A stretch of DNA of 64,000 bases from Gabonibacter massiliensis (lineage in GTDB: Bacteria > Bacteroidota > Bacteroidia > Bacteroidales > Marinifilaceae), in the NCBI GenBank assembly GCA_001487125.1, contig LN913010.1, forward strand, positions 49,288 through 113,287. Reading direction: 5' to 3'. Numbering within the stretch: the first letter of the stretch is position 1; every line of letters begins with the position of its first letter. The notes below the pieces were generated by a model that saw nothing but the letters and a program-made list of their open reading frames with translations, was not told the DNA's origin and did no database searches. Shown here one piece after another: positions 35,712 to 45,631 of this stretch. Made by a program: the position numbers and the translations under genes.

Positions 35712-38342
35712 ATGAGACTGAAAACTATCGTTTTTGTTGTTGTCGGTCTTTTCTTGTTGCAAAGCAGTGTGACTTTTGCAGGAGAAAGGAAGAAAAAGAA
35801 ATCGAAGGAAGAGAAAGTTGAAGTAAAGAAAGAGTCTGCTTATGACAAATTATTTAAAGGTCAGAAGTGCGAGACTGTAAAGGGAATGATTACCATTCAC
35901 AAAATGGACGGGAAAGTTTATTTTGAATTTCCATTGAATTTATTGAATAAGGATATGCTTTTGGGATCAACGATTACCCAGATTACCAATAACGGTTTTG
36001 GTAGTGTTGGTGAAAAACCGTATGATCCTTTGCACATCACCTTTGTGAAAAGAGATTCTTCCATGAATCTTTGTGCCGTTAACACCAATTATACGACCAA
36101 AGATGAAAACATTGGCAAGCGGATTGAGGAGAGTACGATTCCCGCCGTTATGCAGACCTTTAAGATTATGGCTTACAATGCGGACAGTACGGCTGTCGTA
36201 TTCGATGTGACGGATTATTTCCTTTCCAACGAAGATAACATCGGACCGTTCTCACCGTATGCTCCTATTTTATATCGTCGTCGTTTGGAGAAAGAGTTTA
36301 AAAAACAGGATTCCCAGATTACCGGTATTAAAGCCTATGCTGATAATGTTAGCGTGGAGTCTTCATTGAGTTATGTTGTCAGCGTAAGCGATCAACGTTA
36401 CTATTATATTTATAAGGCTCCTTTCAATGCGGTAATGACCCGGAGTATTATCTTGCTGCCGGAAGAGCCGATGCGTCCCCGTTACGCCGATCCTCGTATC
36501 GGAATCTTCGTGGGAGGTCGTTCTGAATTTACGAGTGACGGTTCCGGTATACAGCCTCGTTATTTTGCTAACCGTTGGAGATTGGAGCCTTCTGACGTGG
36601 AAGCGTATAAGAGGGGAGAGTTGGTAGAGCCGGTAAAACCGATCGTGTTCTACGTGGATAACACTTTCCCGGAAGCTTGGCGTAAATACATCAAAGAAGG
36701 TGTAGAGCAATGGCAGGCTGCTTTTGAAGCTATCGGCTTTAAAAATGCGATTATCGCTAAGGATTTTCCCACGGATGATCCTGAATTCGATCCGGATAAT
36801 TTGAAATATTCTTGTGTGCGTTATTCTCCCTCCTGGACGGCTAACGCGATGGGACCCTCCTGGACGGACCCTCGTACCGGAGAGATTTTGAATGCTTCCG
36901 TATACCTGTATCATAACTTGATCGAGTTAGTACAGAACTGGCGTTTCATCCAAGGAGGACCTGCAGATCCTTCCGTTCGTAAAATGGTATTGGATGAAGA
37001 GACTTTGGGAGATTGCATCCATTATGTGGTAGCTCACGAGATCGGTCACTGTTTGTCATTGATGCATAACATGGGATCTTCTTCCGCTATTCCGGTAGAC
37101 TCTTTGCGTTCTCCGTCGTTTACTCAAAAATACGGAACGACATACTCTATTATGGATTATGCCCGTAACAATTATGTAGCGCAACCGGGAGACGCCGAGC
37201 GGGGTGTGAAAATGACCCCTCCTGATTTGGGTGTTTACGATATGTATGCTATCCATTGGTTGTATACTCCGATATTCGAAGCTAAAACATCCGAAGAGGA
37301 GGTGCCTGTATTGGATAAATGGATTACGGAAAAATCCCATGACCCGATTTATCGTTACGGAAAACAACAGATCAATTACCGGATCGACCCGAGTGCTATG
37401 GAAGAAGATTTGGGTGACGATGCGATAAAGGCTGCTACTTACGGTGTGAAGAACTTGAAATATCTGATGAAAAACCTGAACAACTGGATCGGTGATGAAG
37501 ATAAGGACTTCCGTTTCCGCGAGAATATTTATAATGAGGTGATTTATCAATATTTCCGCTATATCAATCATGTGATTTTCAATATAGGTGGTATCTATTT
37601 GAACGAGCGTTATGCACAGGATGCACGTCCGAGCTATAAATCCGTGGAGACGGAGAAACAAAAACGGGCAACTCAATTTATGTTGGCTCAATTGAAAGAT
37701 CTCGCTTGGTTGAATGACCAGTCTTTATTGAAGAATTTCGAAATCCGCAGCAATATCATTTCCGATATGGAAGATGCTATTTGGGAAGGTTTGACCAAAC
37801 GTTTCGGTGCCGTTGCCATGAGTGCGGACAAAGCGGAGGAGAATCCTTACACGCAAAAAGATTATATGAAAGATTTGATGGACTTTGTATGGGCTCCTAC
37901 CAAGCAAGGCAAATCATTGAGTAATATCGAGAAAAAACTGCAATTGAATTTTGTTTCTTTCACTATCGGAAATACCGGAATGAATATGATGAGAGGCAAT
38001 TCTTTGAGTTTCCATGCCGAAGACCTGATGATTCAGGTTCCCGAATGCATAAAAGAGAAGAGCCGTAAAATGTATGGTGAGGTGTCCGAGCATTGGATGG
38101 GTATGTTCACGAACAAGAAAGAGATAAGTCATGACCATGTACAATGCGGTGGTGTCGAAAAACAAGGATTTGGTTGGTATGTGAGTGTTACACCTCCCTA
38201 TGAACCGCTGGAACACCTTTACTTCAACGCGTTGCAAAATACGTTGACTTTATTGAAGAGTAAAGCGAATACCGGAAATGCAGATACGCGTCAACATTAC
38301 AAATTGTTGATCTACAAAATAGAACAAGCGCTAAAAAAATAA
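35712..38342 (+). CDS. zinc-dependent metalloprotease, DUF5117/DUF5118 type (active copy)
   Basis: An 876-residue exported protein (signal peptide to about residue 23, then a lysine-rich linker). The N-terminal DUF5118/DUF5117-type regions are followed by the metalloprotease core with HEIGHCLSLMH: zinc ligands H442, H446 and H452, and catalytic E443. A Met-turn follows in SIMDYA (Met481). The HExxHxxxxxH motif plus Met-turn places it in the metzincin-like group. A large helical C-terminal region follows. It should cut proteins outside the cytoplasm, feeding the S9 peptidases. The inactive-looking paralog starts 75 bp downstream. Confidence 0.92.
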   Translation: MRLKTIVFVVVGLFLLQSSVTFAGERKKKKSKEEKVEVKKESAYDKLFKGQKCETVKGMITIHKMDGKVYFEFPLNLLNKDMLLGSTITQITNNGFGSVGEKPYDPLHITFVKRDSSMNLCAVNTNYTTKDENIGKRIEESTIPAVMQTFKIMAYNADSTAVVFDVTDYFLSNEDNIGPFSPYAPILYRRRLEKEFKKQDSQITGIKAYADNVSVESSLSYVVSVSDQRYYYIYKAPFNAVMTRSIILLPEEPMRPRYADPRIGIFVGGRSEFTSDGSGIQPRYFANRWRLEPSDVEAYKRGELVEPVKPIVFYVDNTFPEAWRKYIKEGVEQWQAAFEAIGFKNAIIAKDFPTDDPEFDPDNLKYSCVRYSPSWTANAMGPSWTDPRTGEILNASVYLYHNLIELVQNWRFIQGGPADPSVRKMVLDEETLGDCIHYVVAHEIGHCLSLMHNMGSSSAIPVDSLRSPSFTQKYGTTYSIMDYARNNYVAQPGDAERGVKMTPPDLGVYDMYAIHWLYTPIFEAKTSEEEVPVLDKWITEKSHDPIYRYGKQQINYRIDPSAMEEDLGDDAIKAATYGVKNLKYLMKNLNNWIGDEDKDFRFRENIYNEVIYQYFRYINHVIFNIGGIYLNERYAQDARPSYKSVETEKQKRATQFMLAQLKDLAWLNDQSLLKNFEIRSNIISDMEDAIWEGLTKRFGAVAMSADKAEENPYTQKDYMKDLMDFVWAPTKQGKSLSNIEKKLQLNFVSFTIGNTGMNMMRGNSLSFHAEDLMIQVPECIKEKSRKMYGEVSEHWMGMFTNKKEISHDHVQCGGVEKQGFGWYVSVTPPYEPLEHLYFNALQNTLTLLKSKANTGNADTRQHYKLLIYKIEQALKK

Positions 38343-38416
38343 TTTGCGATAGAAGATCCGGGGCGGTATGTCGCCGAAATTCCCGGGTCTGAAATCATGA
38401 ATCTAAAGTTTGATAT

Positions 38417-41044
38417 ATGAAAAAAGGAATATATTTATTGTTTCTTTCGTTTTTCTTGTTCGGTATCTGTACTCAAGTAGATGCCAAGCGGAAAAAAGAG
38501 ACAAGCAAGGAAACCAAAAAAGCGACCGAGACAGCTTATGATAAGTTGTTCAGGGGAAAGAAATATACCACGGCAGAGGGGCTGATGAAGATTCATAACA
38601 TGCAGGGAAAGATTTGGGTCGAATTCCCGGTTGCCTTATTGGATCGGGATATGGCATTGACCTCCTCTATCAGAACGATTAGCGATAACGGAGAGGGTGT
38701 TGTCGGACAGTTTGCCGGCCGTCCTATGCATTTGCGTTTTACCCGTCAGGATTCGTTATTACAAGCTCGGTTTCTTTTATTTAGTTCCCCTGTAAATACG
38801 GGAAAAGAGGTGAAAGCGAATCAGGCTTTGGTAGAATCCAATCTACCGGGTATTTTCAAATCTTTTAAAATTAAGGCTTACACTCCGGACAGTACGGCAA
38901 TTGTTGTCGACATGACGGACTTGTTCCTGGAGCATTCCTATTATACCAATCCGTTTGCCGGCTATGCCGGAAACTCTTTTTTCGGTTTTGTGGCACGGAC
39001 GCATAAATTCCAGGGTGACCGTTCTTCCATCTCCGGTATTAAGGCTTATGACGATAATGTCGTGGTGATGTGTAATATGGGGTACGATGTGGATCATTTG
39101 GTATTCGGGGCTTTCTTAATGAAAAAGGATGTTCCGGTAAGCGTAAACGTGGATAAAATGTTATCTCTTTTGCCGGAAGAACCGATGCGTCCCCGTATGG
39201 CCGATTCCCGTATCGGAGTCGCTTACACGGGAAAAACCGCTTATACCGGAGGAAGCGAAGGTTTCAAACCGATGTATTATACGAAACGCTGGAGAATAGA
39301 ACCTTCCGACGAGATAAAATACCGGAACGGAGAGTTGGTTGAACCGAAAAAACCGATTGTATTTTATATCGATACGTTAATGCCTGCATTCTGGAAACCC
39401 TATATCAAGGCCGGTGTTGAAGAGTGGAATAAGGCTTTCGAGAAGATCGGATTTAAAAATGTATTGCGGGTAAAAGATTTTCCTGCTGATGATCCCACGT
39501 TTGATGCCAATAACATCAACTATAATACCATTCGTTACGCTCCCTTGTGGATGTATTTTATTCAAAACTCCATGTTTACGGATCCTCGTACGGGAGAAAT
39601 TTTACAGGCATCCATGTATATTCACGATAATGTGGTTATCGGTTTGCATGAGGATCGTTTGATCACGACAATGGCTGCTGATCCTTCCGTTCGTACGTTC
39701 GATCCGACCCCGGAGTTGGATGGAGAGGCTCTTCGTTTGAAAGTGATGCAAATTGTTGGTAAATGTCTTGGTTTAACGGAAAATATGGGAGCTACGGCTG
39801 CCTATCCGACCGATTCTTTGCGTTCTGCTTCTTTCACCCAGAAGTACGGCTTGAGTCCTTCCATCATGGATTACTTCATGTTTAACTACGTGGCGCAACC
39901 GGGAGACGTGGAGAAGGGCGTTCGTTTAACGACTACCGGGATCGGGGCTTATGATTATTATGCCATTCAATGGTTGTATAAACCCATATATGAAGCTGCT
40001 ACCCCGAAAGATGAAGAACCCGTGCTGGATCAGTGGATTCGTGAACACCAGGATGATCCGATGTATCGTTTCGGGATCAGACAAGCTTCTTACGCTTCTT
40101 ATGATCCGACTTCGCTGTATGCCGATTTGGGGGATGATCCCGTGAAAGGATTGATTTATACCGTGAACAACCTGAAAACGTCTCTTCAAAATGTGTTTAC
40201 CTGGTATGGGGGAGACAAGGACAGAAGTATGACGAAGAGACGTTCCATGTATTCCGGATTGACTTCCGCATTCAGGACGAAACTGGATTATGTTTTTGCC
40301 TATATCGGCGGTATGTACTTGACGGATAAACGTGCGGGAGATACCAAGCCTTCCTATCAGCCGGTACCGAAGGCAAAACAAAAGGAGATTGTGAAGTATT
40401 TGGTCGATCTTTCCCGTGATCTCTCTTGGTTGGATAATGAGGCGGTTTTGAAGGAGTTTGAAATCGGAGATAGAATAGCGTCTAAAAACGAGGAAGAGAT
40501 CATTTACGGATTGTTGGATCGGATCCGGTTTATCGCCCTTTCGGCGGAACGGGGAGGAGACTATACTCCGGAAGAGTATGTAAATGATATTTATAATATC
40601 ATCTGGGCTCCGACGATGAAGAATCAGAAATTGACCAATAAGGATATGAAATTACAGAGTGCCTTTTTGATGGGAATCATTACGACTTCTACGGTTAATA
40701 TGTCTCCGGCCGTATTCGATGTTCCGAGGGAAGCCTTCCGTTTGGCCGATTTCGAGGATTTGAGTGTCCGGAGCATGTATCAGCATAATTTTGCTTTGCT
40801 TGAAAATGCCAAATTCCCGGTAGGGCCGATGAAAGAGGGTATGATGATTGCCGGAGAAAAAGAGGGATTCGGTATGGTGGATTATATCGAGGCAAAACCG
40901 TATTCTACCACTCATCTATTCTATAACATGCTTTTGAAAACAAAAGATATGCTGGCGCAGGCCGTGAACAGAAGTACAGGCGAGGCCAAATCTTATTATC
41001 AATTGTTATTGTTTAAGGTAGAGAAAGCTCTTGACCCGAAATAA
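38417..41044 (+). CDS. DUF5117/DUF5118-type metalloprotease homolog with a lost active site
   Basis: An 875-residue paralog of the protein encoded just upstream, with the same architecture, signal peptide and many shared blocks (MRPRMADSRIGV, FTDPRTGEILQAS, DSLRSASFTQKYG, SIMDYF). At the active site the sequence is QIVGKCLGLTE in place of HEIGHCLSLMH: all three zinc His are gone (Q445, K449, E455) and the catalytic Glu is Ile446. The flanking GxCLxL and NMG residues and the Met-turn remain, so the fold is probably kept. It should not be able to hydrolyse peptides by the usual mechanism. Likely roles are substrate binding, a partner of the active copy, or an inhibitor-like decoy. Confidence 0.9.
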   Translation: MKKGIYLLFLSFFLFGICTQVDAKRKKETSKETKKATETAYDKLFRGKKYTTAEGLMKIHNMQGKIWVEFPVALLDRDMALTSSIRTISDNGEGVVGQFAGRPMHLRFTRQDSLLQARFLLFSSPVNTGKEVKANQALVESNLPGIFKSFKIKAYTPDSTAIVVDMTDLFLEHSYYTNPFAGYAGNSFFGFVARTHKFQGDRSSISGIKAYDDNVVVMCNMGYDVDHLVFGAFLMKKDVPVSVNVDKMLSLLPEEPMRPRMADSRIGVAYTGKTAYTGGSEGFKPMYYTKRWRIEPSDEIKYRNGELVEPKKPIVFYIDTLMPAFWKPYIKAGVEEWNKAFEKIGFKNVLRVKDFPADDPTFDANNINYNTIRYAPLWMYFIQNSMFTDPRTGEILQASMYIHDNVVIGLHEDRLITTMAADPSVRTFDPTPELDGEALRLKVMQIVGKCLGLTENMGATAAYPTDSLRSASFTQKYGLSPSIMDYFMFNYVAQPGDVEKGVRLTTTGIGAYDYYAIQWLYKPIYEAATPKDEEPVLDQWIREHQDDPMYRFGIRQASYASYDPTSLYADLGDDPVKGLIYTVNNLKTSLQNVFTWYGGDKDRSMTKRRSMYSGLTSAFRTKLDYVFAYIGGMYLTDKRAGDTKPSYQPVPKAKQKEIVKYLVDLSRDLSWLDNEAVLKEFEIGDRIASKNEEEIIYGLLDRIRFIALSAERGGDYTPEEYVNDIYNIIWAPTMKNQKLTNKDMKLQSAFLMGIITTSTVNMSPAVFDVPREAFRLADFEDLSVRSMYQHNFALLENAKFPVGPMKEGMMIAGEKEGFGMVDYIEAKPYSTTHLFYNMLLKTKDMLAQAVNRSTGEAKSYYQLLLFKVEKALDPK

Positions 41045-41136
41045 CTTTAATGCAGTATAAGATTACGGGCTGGCGGGTATATTTTTCGTACTTGGTCAGC
41101 CTGTATTCGTTTAAAGGTAAATCTAAATTGTATATT

Positions 41137-43857
41137 ATGTGTTTAAAACGAATTTTCGGTGTATTGATCCTGTTGCTTGTCGTATGGGAAGCCGGAGCCC
41201 AAAAGAGGCCTTTGGATTTGGAGTCTTATAAACTATGGCGACGGGTGGAAGCTCAAAAGATGTCCGAGGACGGTAAATGGGTTACTTACCGTTTCGCGTA
41301 TATTGACGGCGAAGGACATGATAAGGATGAACCGGTAACCTATTTACGCCATGTGGCGACCGGTAAAGAGTATGAATTGCGGAATGTTAATTACGTGAAT
41401 TTCTTTAACGGGGGTAAGGGGTTGAAATATACCGTGAATAAATCTCCGTTGGATACCGCCAATCTGACATCCGACTCTACGATATTACTCTCCTTAAAGG
41501 ACATGAAAAAAACGTATTGGGATAGGGAATATGCGTGTAATGAATCGCCCCGTTCACCGCTTATTACGTATACTTATTCTATCGGAGAAGCTGACGGGAA
41601 ACCTGTTAACAGATTGGTAGTGTGGAATTTTGAGACAGGAGATTCCACGGTGCTCGACAGCATTGAATATCCCGTTTCTTATGACCAATACAAGACGATC
41701 GCTTACCTGAAGAATAACGGAACGCACAAGAGTCTTTACGTCGGACCGTTGAAAGGAAAGCATCGGTTGATATACGGGGACCCAAAGGCTCCGATAAAGA
41801 ATTTCTCTTTGAAAATGGGAGGAAGAGAAGGTGTGTTTACGGTCGCTTCCGATACCTCCTATTTGAAAAATCCGGATCTACTGTATACGTTTTCTGTTGC
41901 CGATGGAAAATATAAATTGGTGATGGATTTGAAAGAGGTGGAATTACCGGGAGAATACAAGATCAGTCCCAGTACTTATACTGTTTTTAACCACGGTAAG
42001 TATATTTTAGTTGATGTAGAACCTAAGGTGAGAGAACCGCGTAAGCCTAAAGCAAAACCGGATACCAGTTTTGAATTGGAGTTGTGGAAATGGGACGATG
42101 AAGTTTCACAAAGCCGCCAAAGGCAGGGAGGGACCCGTCTCAGGAGGGAAATGCCGAAATATGTTTATCATGTGGAAGATAAAAAATGCATCGAGATCGC
42201 TCCGGCTGATATCGAGCGGATCTCTGCTCCCACCTGTGAGAATTATGAATATGTTATCCTTGTGGATGAAGCTCCCTATCGTAGGTTCTCCGATTGGAAA
42301 GACGGAGTGAACGCCGATTTGTATTTGGTCAGCTTAGAAACGGGGGAGCGTAAACCGTTATTTAAGGATTTCGAAGGACGTCCTGTCTGGAGTCCGAACG
42401 GACGATATGCCTTGCTGTATCGCGGGGTGGAAAAAGTATGGTACAAGTTGGATGTACGGACGGGAGAGTTGAGCGACATCTCTTCGGCCATCGGTTATCC
42501 GGTATACGATGAAGACCATGATAAGCCGAAACCTGCGGATGCTTACGGTATAGCGGGATGGTCGGAAGACGGGAATACCGTTTATCTTTACGATCGTTAT
42601 GATATCTGGACCATTGATCTGACGGGGAAAAATAAAACCGTTTCCTTAACACAAGGATACGGACGCAAGCATAATATTATTTTGCGCTGGTTGAAAGCGG
42701 ATTACGACACCAAAACGTTGGACGCAAGCCAGAGTCTGTTATTGCGTACGGTGAAGGTAAGTAATTTGGATATGGGAATATATCGTTTCTCTCCTAACGG
42801 AAAATTTAAGAAATTGATCGAAGGACCTTTTTCCATTTATGTCAATCAATTTTCTACAGATGGAAAATCCTGTATCTTTACGCGACAGAGTTACACGGAA
42901 TTTCGTGATTTATGGTGGAGTAAATCCGATTTTACACACCCGAAACGTTTGACTTATGCCAATCCGCAACAGGAAAACTATAAGTGGGGTTCCGTTCGGT
43001 TGGTGGAATGGACCAATTACGAAGGAAAACCTAACCGGGGTTTACTCTATTTGCCGGAGGGGTACGATTCGACCAAAACTTATCCTACCATCGTGAATTT
43101 TTACGAAACTCACACGGGAGATATTCACATGTACCATGTCCCCGCTTTAAGTAGTGCCATGATCAACACGGTGACCTATGTAAGCAATGGTTATGTCGTC
43201 TTTATGCCCGATGTCCATTTTACGGTCGGGGCTCCCGGTGAGAGCAGTTATAATGCGGTAGTCAGTGGAACCCAGATGTTGATAGACAAGGGGATCGCCG
43301 ATAAAGACCGGATAGGTATACAGGGGCATAGTTGGTCCGGATATCAGGTAGCTTATCTGGTGACGCGTACGAATATGTTTAAATGCGCTAATCCCGGAGC
43401 TGCCGTGTCCAGCATGGTTTCGGCTTATACGGGTATTCGTTCCGGCAGCGGGATGCCTCGTATGTTTATGTACGAAGAGACTCAGAGTCGTATGGGTAAA
43501 CCGTTGTGGGGAGAAGGAAATACGGAGATGTATATTAAAAACTCCCCGATCTTTTTTGCCGATAAGATTGAAACCCCCTTGTTGATTTTCCATTGCGATG
43601 CCGATGAAGCCGTGCCCTATTCGGAAGGATTAAACCTTTTCTTAGCCATGCGTCGTTTGCAGAAACCGGCCTGGTTATTGAATTACAAGGGAGATCGTCA
43701 TTTTATCTATAATCATGCTGCAGAGGTGGATTGGACTATCCGTTTGCAACAGTTCTTCGATTATTATTTGAAGGATGCGCCTATGCCTCGTTGGATGGAT
43801 GAAGGAATTGACGTTAACGAGAGGGGAATTGATCAGAAATACGACTACGTGAAGTAA
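41137..43857 (+). CDS. S9 family prolyl oligopeptidase-like peptidase (system B, fourth S9)
   Basis: A 906-residue exported peptidase from the ATG at 41137 (MCLKRIFGVLILLLVVWEAG, signal peptide ending near GAQ). The frame is open up to 41050, only 5 bp after the previous stop, but that text has no signal-peptide character. It is clearly different from the three DPPIV-like copies: the propeller part is longer and the nucleophile motif is GHSWSG (Ser732), with DADEAVPYSEG and GDRHFI giving the other triad residues. This resembles the acylaminoacyl/oligopeptidase side of S9. It closes the operon, followed by a strong terminator. Confidence 0.9.
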   Translation: MCLKRIFGVLILLLVVWEAGAQKRPLDLESYKLWRRVEAQKMSEDGKWVTYRFAYIDGEGHDKDEPVTYLRHVATGKEYELRNVNYVNFFNGGKGLKYTVNKSPLDTANLTSDSTILLSLKDMKKTYWDREYACNESPRSPLITYTYSIGEADGKPVNRLVVWNFETGDSTVLDSIEYPVSYDQYKTIAYLKNNGTHKSLYVGPLKGKHRLIYGDPKAPIKNFSLKMGGREGVFTVASDTSYLKNPDLLYTFSVADGKYKLVMDLKEVELPGEYKISPSTYTVFNHGKYILVDVEPKVREPRKPKAKPDTSFELELWKWDDEVSQSRQRQGGTRLRREMPKYVYHVEDKKCIEIAPADIERISAPTCENYEYVILVDEAPYRRFSDWKDGVNADLYLVSLETGERKPLFKDFEGRPVWSPNGRYALLYRGVEKVWYKLDVRTGELSDISSAIGYPVYDEDHDKPKPADAYGIAGWSEDGNTVYLYDRYDIWTIDLTGKNKTVSLTQGYGRKHNIILRWLKADYDTKTLDASQSLLLRTVKVSNLDMGIYRFSPNGKFKKLIEGPFSIYVNQFSTDGKSCIFTRQSYTEFRDLWWSKSDFTHPKRLTYANPQQENYKWGSVRLVEWTNYEGKPNRGLLYLPEGYDSTKTYPTIVNFYETHTGDIHMYHVPALSSAMINTVTYVSNGYVVFMPDVHFTVGAPGESSYNAVVSGTQMLIDKGIADKDRIGIQGHSWSGYQVAYLVTRTNMFKCANPGAAVSSMVSAYTGIRSGSGMPRMFMYEETQSRMGKPLWGEGNTEMYIKNSPIFFADKIETPLLIFHCDADEAVPYSEGLNLFLAMRRLQKPAWLLNYKGDRHFIYNHAAEVDWTIRLQQFFDYYLKDAPMPRWMDEGIDVNERGIDQKYDYVK

Positions 43858-43884
43858 CGGAAAAATCGATTCTACTAACGGGAG

Positions 43885-43926
43885 GTTGAATTCAAAAGCT
43901 TAAAACTTTTGAATTCAACTTTTTTT
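43885..43926 (+). terminator. terminator of the protease operon
   Basis: A perfect 14-bp stem (43885-43898 with 43906-43919), 7-base loop and a run of seven T residues. Confidence 0.93.
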
Positions 43927-43966
43927 GTCTGGTTTCGTATCGATAATATGATTCTTGCTGAAATGA

Positions 43967-43997
43967 AAAGGGCTGCCTCATTGCGAGGCTGCCCTTT
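43967..43997 (-). terminator. terminator of system C
   Basis: Stem 43967-43979 with 43985-43997 (12 of 13 pairs, one T-T mismatch), 5-base loop. On the minus strand it is followed by TTTTC. It ends the convergent system C transcript. Confidence 0.85.
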
Positions 43998-44017
43998 GCG
44001 CTATGTTAGAGAAATAA

Positions 44018-45610
44018 TTATCCGAAGTCGCTTCCTATTCTAAAAAGAATATTAATAATTTTATCACCTAAGCTCGTTCCCTTGGGCATTTCCCAAAGTA
44101 GTTTTTCTTTTTCCAGATTCAGACCGTTCACTTCGAGTATAATGACCCGGCCGTTCTTAAGAACGATGCCTAATCTGTTTGAATTGTAATTTTCAGCGTT
44201 CATACAAGCAATTTCGCTGTCCTCGAAATGATAATACGGTTTAACTCCGTTTTCCGGGTTATTGAGATTGTAGATGAATAAATCTTTTCCTTGGGCAATC
44301 ATCACGAAAGGTTTAGATTTATAGGGTAAGTTATAAATGACACAATCTTCGTATTTTAACGGGGTTCCGTCTGATGCTTGCCGAGGTAATTCCGCATATG
44401 CCGTGCCGGGGAATTCATAAGTTAAGCCGGTCGAGCTGTAATCTCTTTTGAGAATGAATTGTTCCTGGTAATACTTATTGGTTGTGTTGTCCTTCAATAC
44501 TAAGAAATATTGACAAGAGGTATTACCTTGGAATATATAGCCACAATGAATCAAGGTGCTGTTTCCTAAGTTGTTTGCCGGTATGTATTGTTTGGGCCAT
44601 CCGTCGTTAGGATCCGGCAACACTTCCACTTTCCCCATGGCATAAACATCCTGGAAAGTATTTTTTACGTCGAATACAACCAAGAATCTATTTTGAGGAG
44701 CTTGAGAAGTACCTTTTTCATGAACGAGACAATATTGAGTATCTCCGATTCTGGAGTGAATCAATTGTCCGTAAATTTCATGTTCCTCGATTTTCATAGG
44801 AGTCTGAATAAAAAATCCGGAATGAATCAATTCATTGGTTTGTTTGACACGCGAATAGATTTTGCCGTCGTGGTTCTGTAAAAGATCAACCCATTGCATA
44901 AACATGGCGTTTACCGGACGGAAGTCGACAGGGTAATTGCCTCCAATGAACGCTTGCTTCAAGTTTATATCTTTTTCGAATGTGGTGCTGTTAACATCGA
45001 TATCGCCTTGTCCTCCTGATTGAAGTACCAGAAGTTGGGCGGGAGGTGTCGTACGGCGACCGAAATGTTCATGTAATTTTAACGGGCCGCTCCCCATCTC
45101 TTCCTTGTTTACGGTTTTATAGAGATTTTCGTAGATTCGATTGTGGTATATATTCGTCTCGTCATCTTGAATTTCACGAATATAACTTAAACTGGAATAC
45201 CCGTTCTTTTCCGTTAAAATGTACCAACCGTTGTTGACGTAAGGAGTTGTAATATTCAACTGGGTCGTTTGCATGTATTGCACATTGTATTTGTGATCCG
45301 TGACCCGCAGTATGCAATAGGCTTTGGTCATGGTGTCGATAATCCATTCCAGATTCCGTTCATTGCCGATAACCTTACCTGCAAATGTCCATTCGTAACT
45401 TAACTCCACATTGCTGCTGTCGCCTTTCGAGTAAGTGAACTTCGGAACGATCCGTATGGTATCTCCGAGGGTCGGACTGGAGATATAGTTGAATTCTTCG
45501 ATCTGAATCTCGTTCAGATCGGCGTAGTCGTAATTTCCTTTATCGTCGTAACATCCGATAAAACTCAGTATCAATACTGCGAGTGCATATATGATATTTT
45601 TCGATCTCAT
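44018..45610 (-). CDS. PKD-like family lipoprotein (system C)
   Basis: A 530-residue lipoprotein (lipobox SFIGC, Cys20; mature start CYDDKGNYDYAD). It has an N-terminal PKD-like sandwich (LSYEWTFAGK), then NNGWYILTEKNGYSSLSYI and a long beta-rich C-terminus. It matches the system B protein at 26605-28230 in order of features and in the CxDDKxNYxY start. It is the last gene of system C. A surface ligand-binding role is inferred from context. Confidence 0.82.
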   Translation of the reverse strand: MRSKNIIYALAVLILSFIGCYDDKGNYDYADLNEIQIEEFNYISSPTLGDTIRIVPKFTYSKGDSSNVELSYEWTFAGKVIGNERNLEWIIDTMTKAYCILRVTDHKYNVQYMQTTQLNITTPYVNNGWYILTEKNGYSSLSYIREIQDDETNIYHNRIYENLYKTVNKEEMGSGPLKLHEHFGRRTTPPAQLLVLQSGGQGDIDVNSTTFEKDINLKQAFIGGNYPVDFRPVNAMFMQWVDLLQNHDGKIYSRVKQTNELIHSGFFIQTPMKIEEHEIYGQLIHSRIGDTQYCLVHEKGTSQAPQNRFLVVFDVKNTFQDVYAMGKVEVLPDPNDGWPKQYIPANNLGNSTLIHCGYIFQGNTSCQYFLVLKDNTTNKYYQEQFILKRDYSSTGLTYEFPGTAYAELPRQASDGTPLKYEDCVIYNLPYKSKPFVMIAQGKDLFIYNLNNPENGVKPYYHFEDSEIACMNAENYNSNRLGIVLKNGRVIILEVNGLNLEKEKLLWEMPKGTSLGDKIINILFRIGSDFG

Positions 45611-45631
45611 AATATTTTATTTATTATAAAG

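Noticed and set aside
41050..41136. Extension of the last S9 peptidase to just after the previous stop
   Set aside because: The residues do not look like a signal peptide, while MCLKRIFGVLILLLVV at 41137 does.
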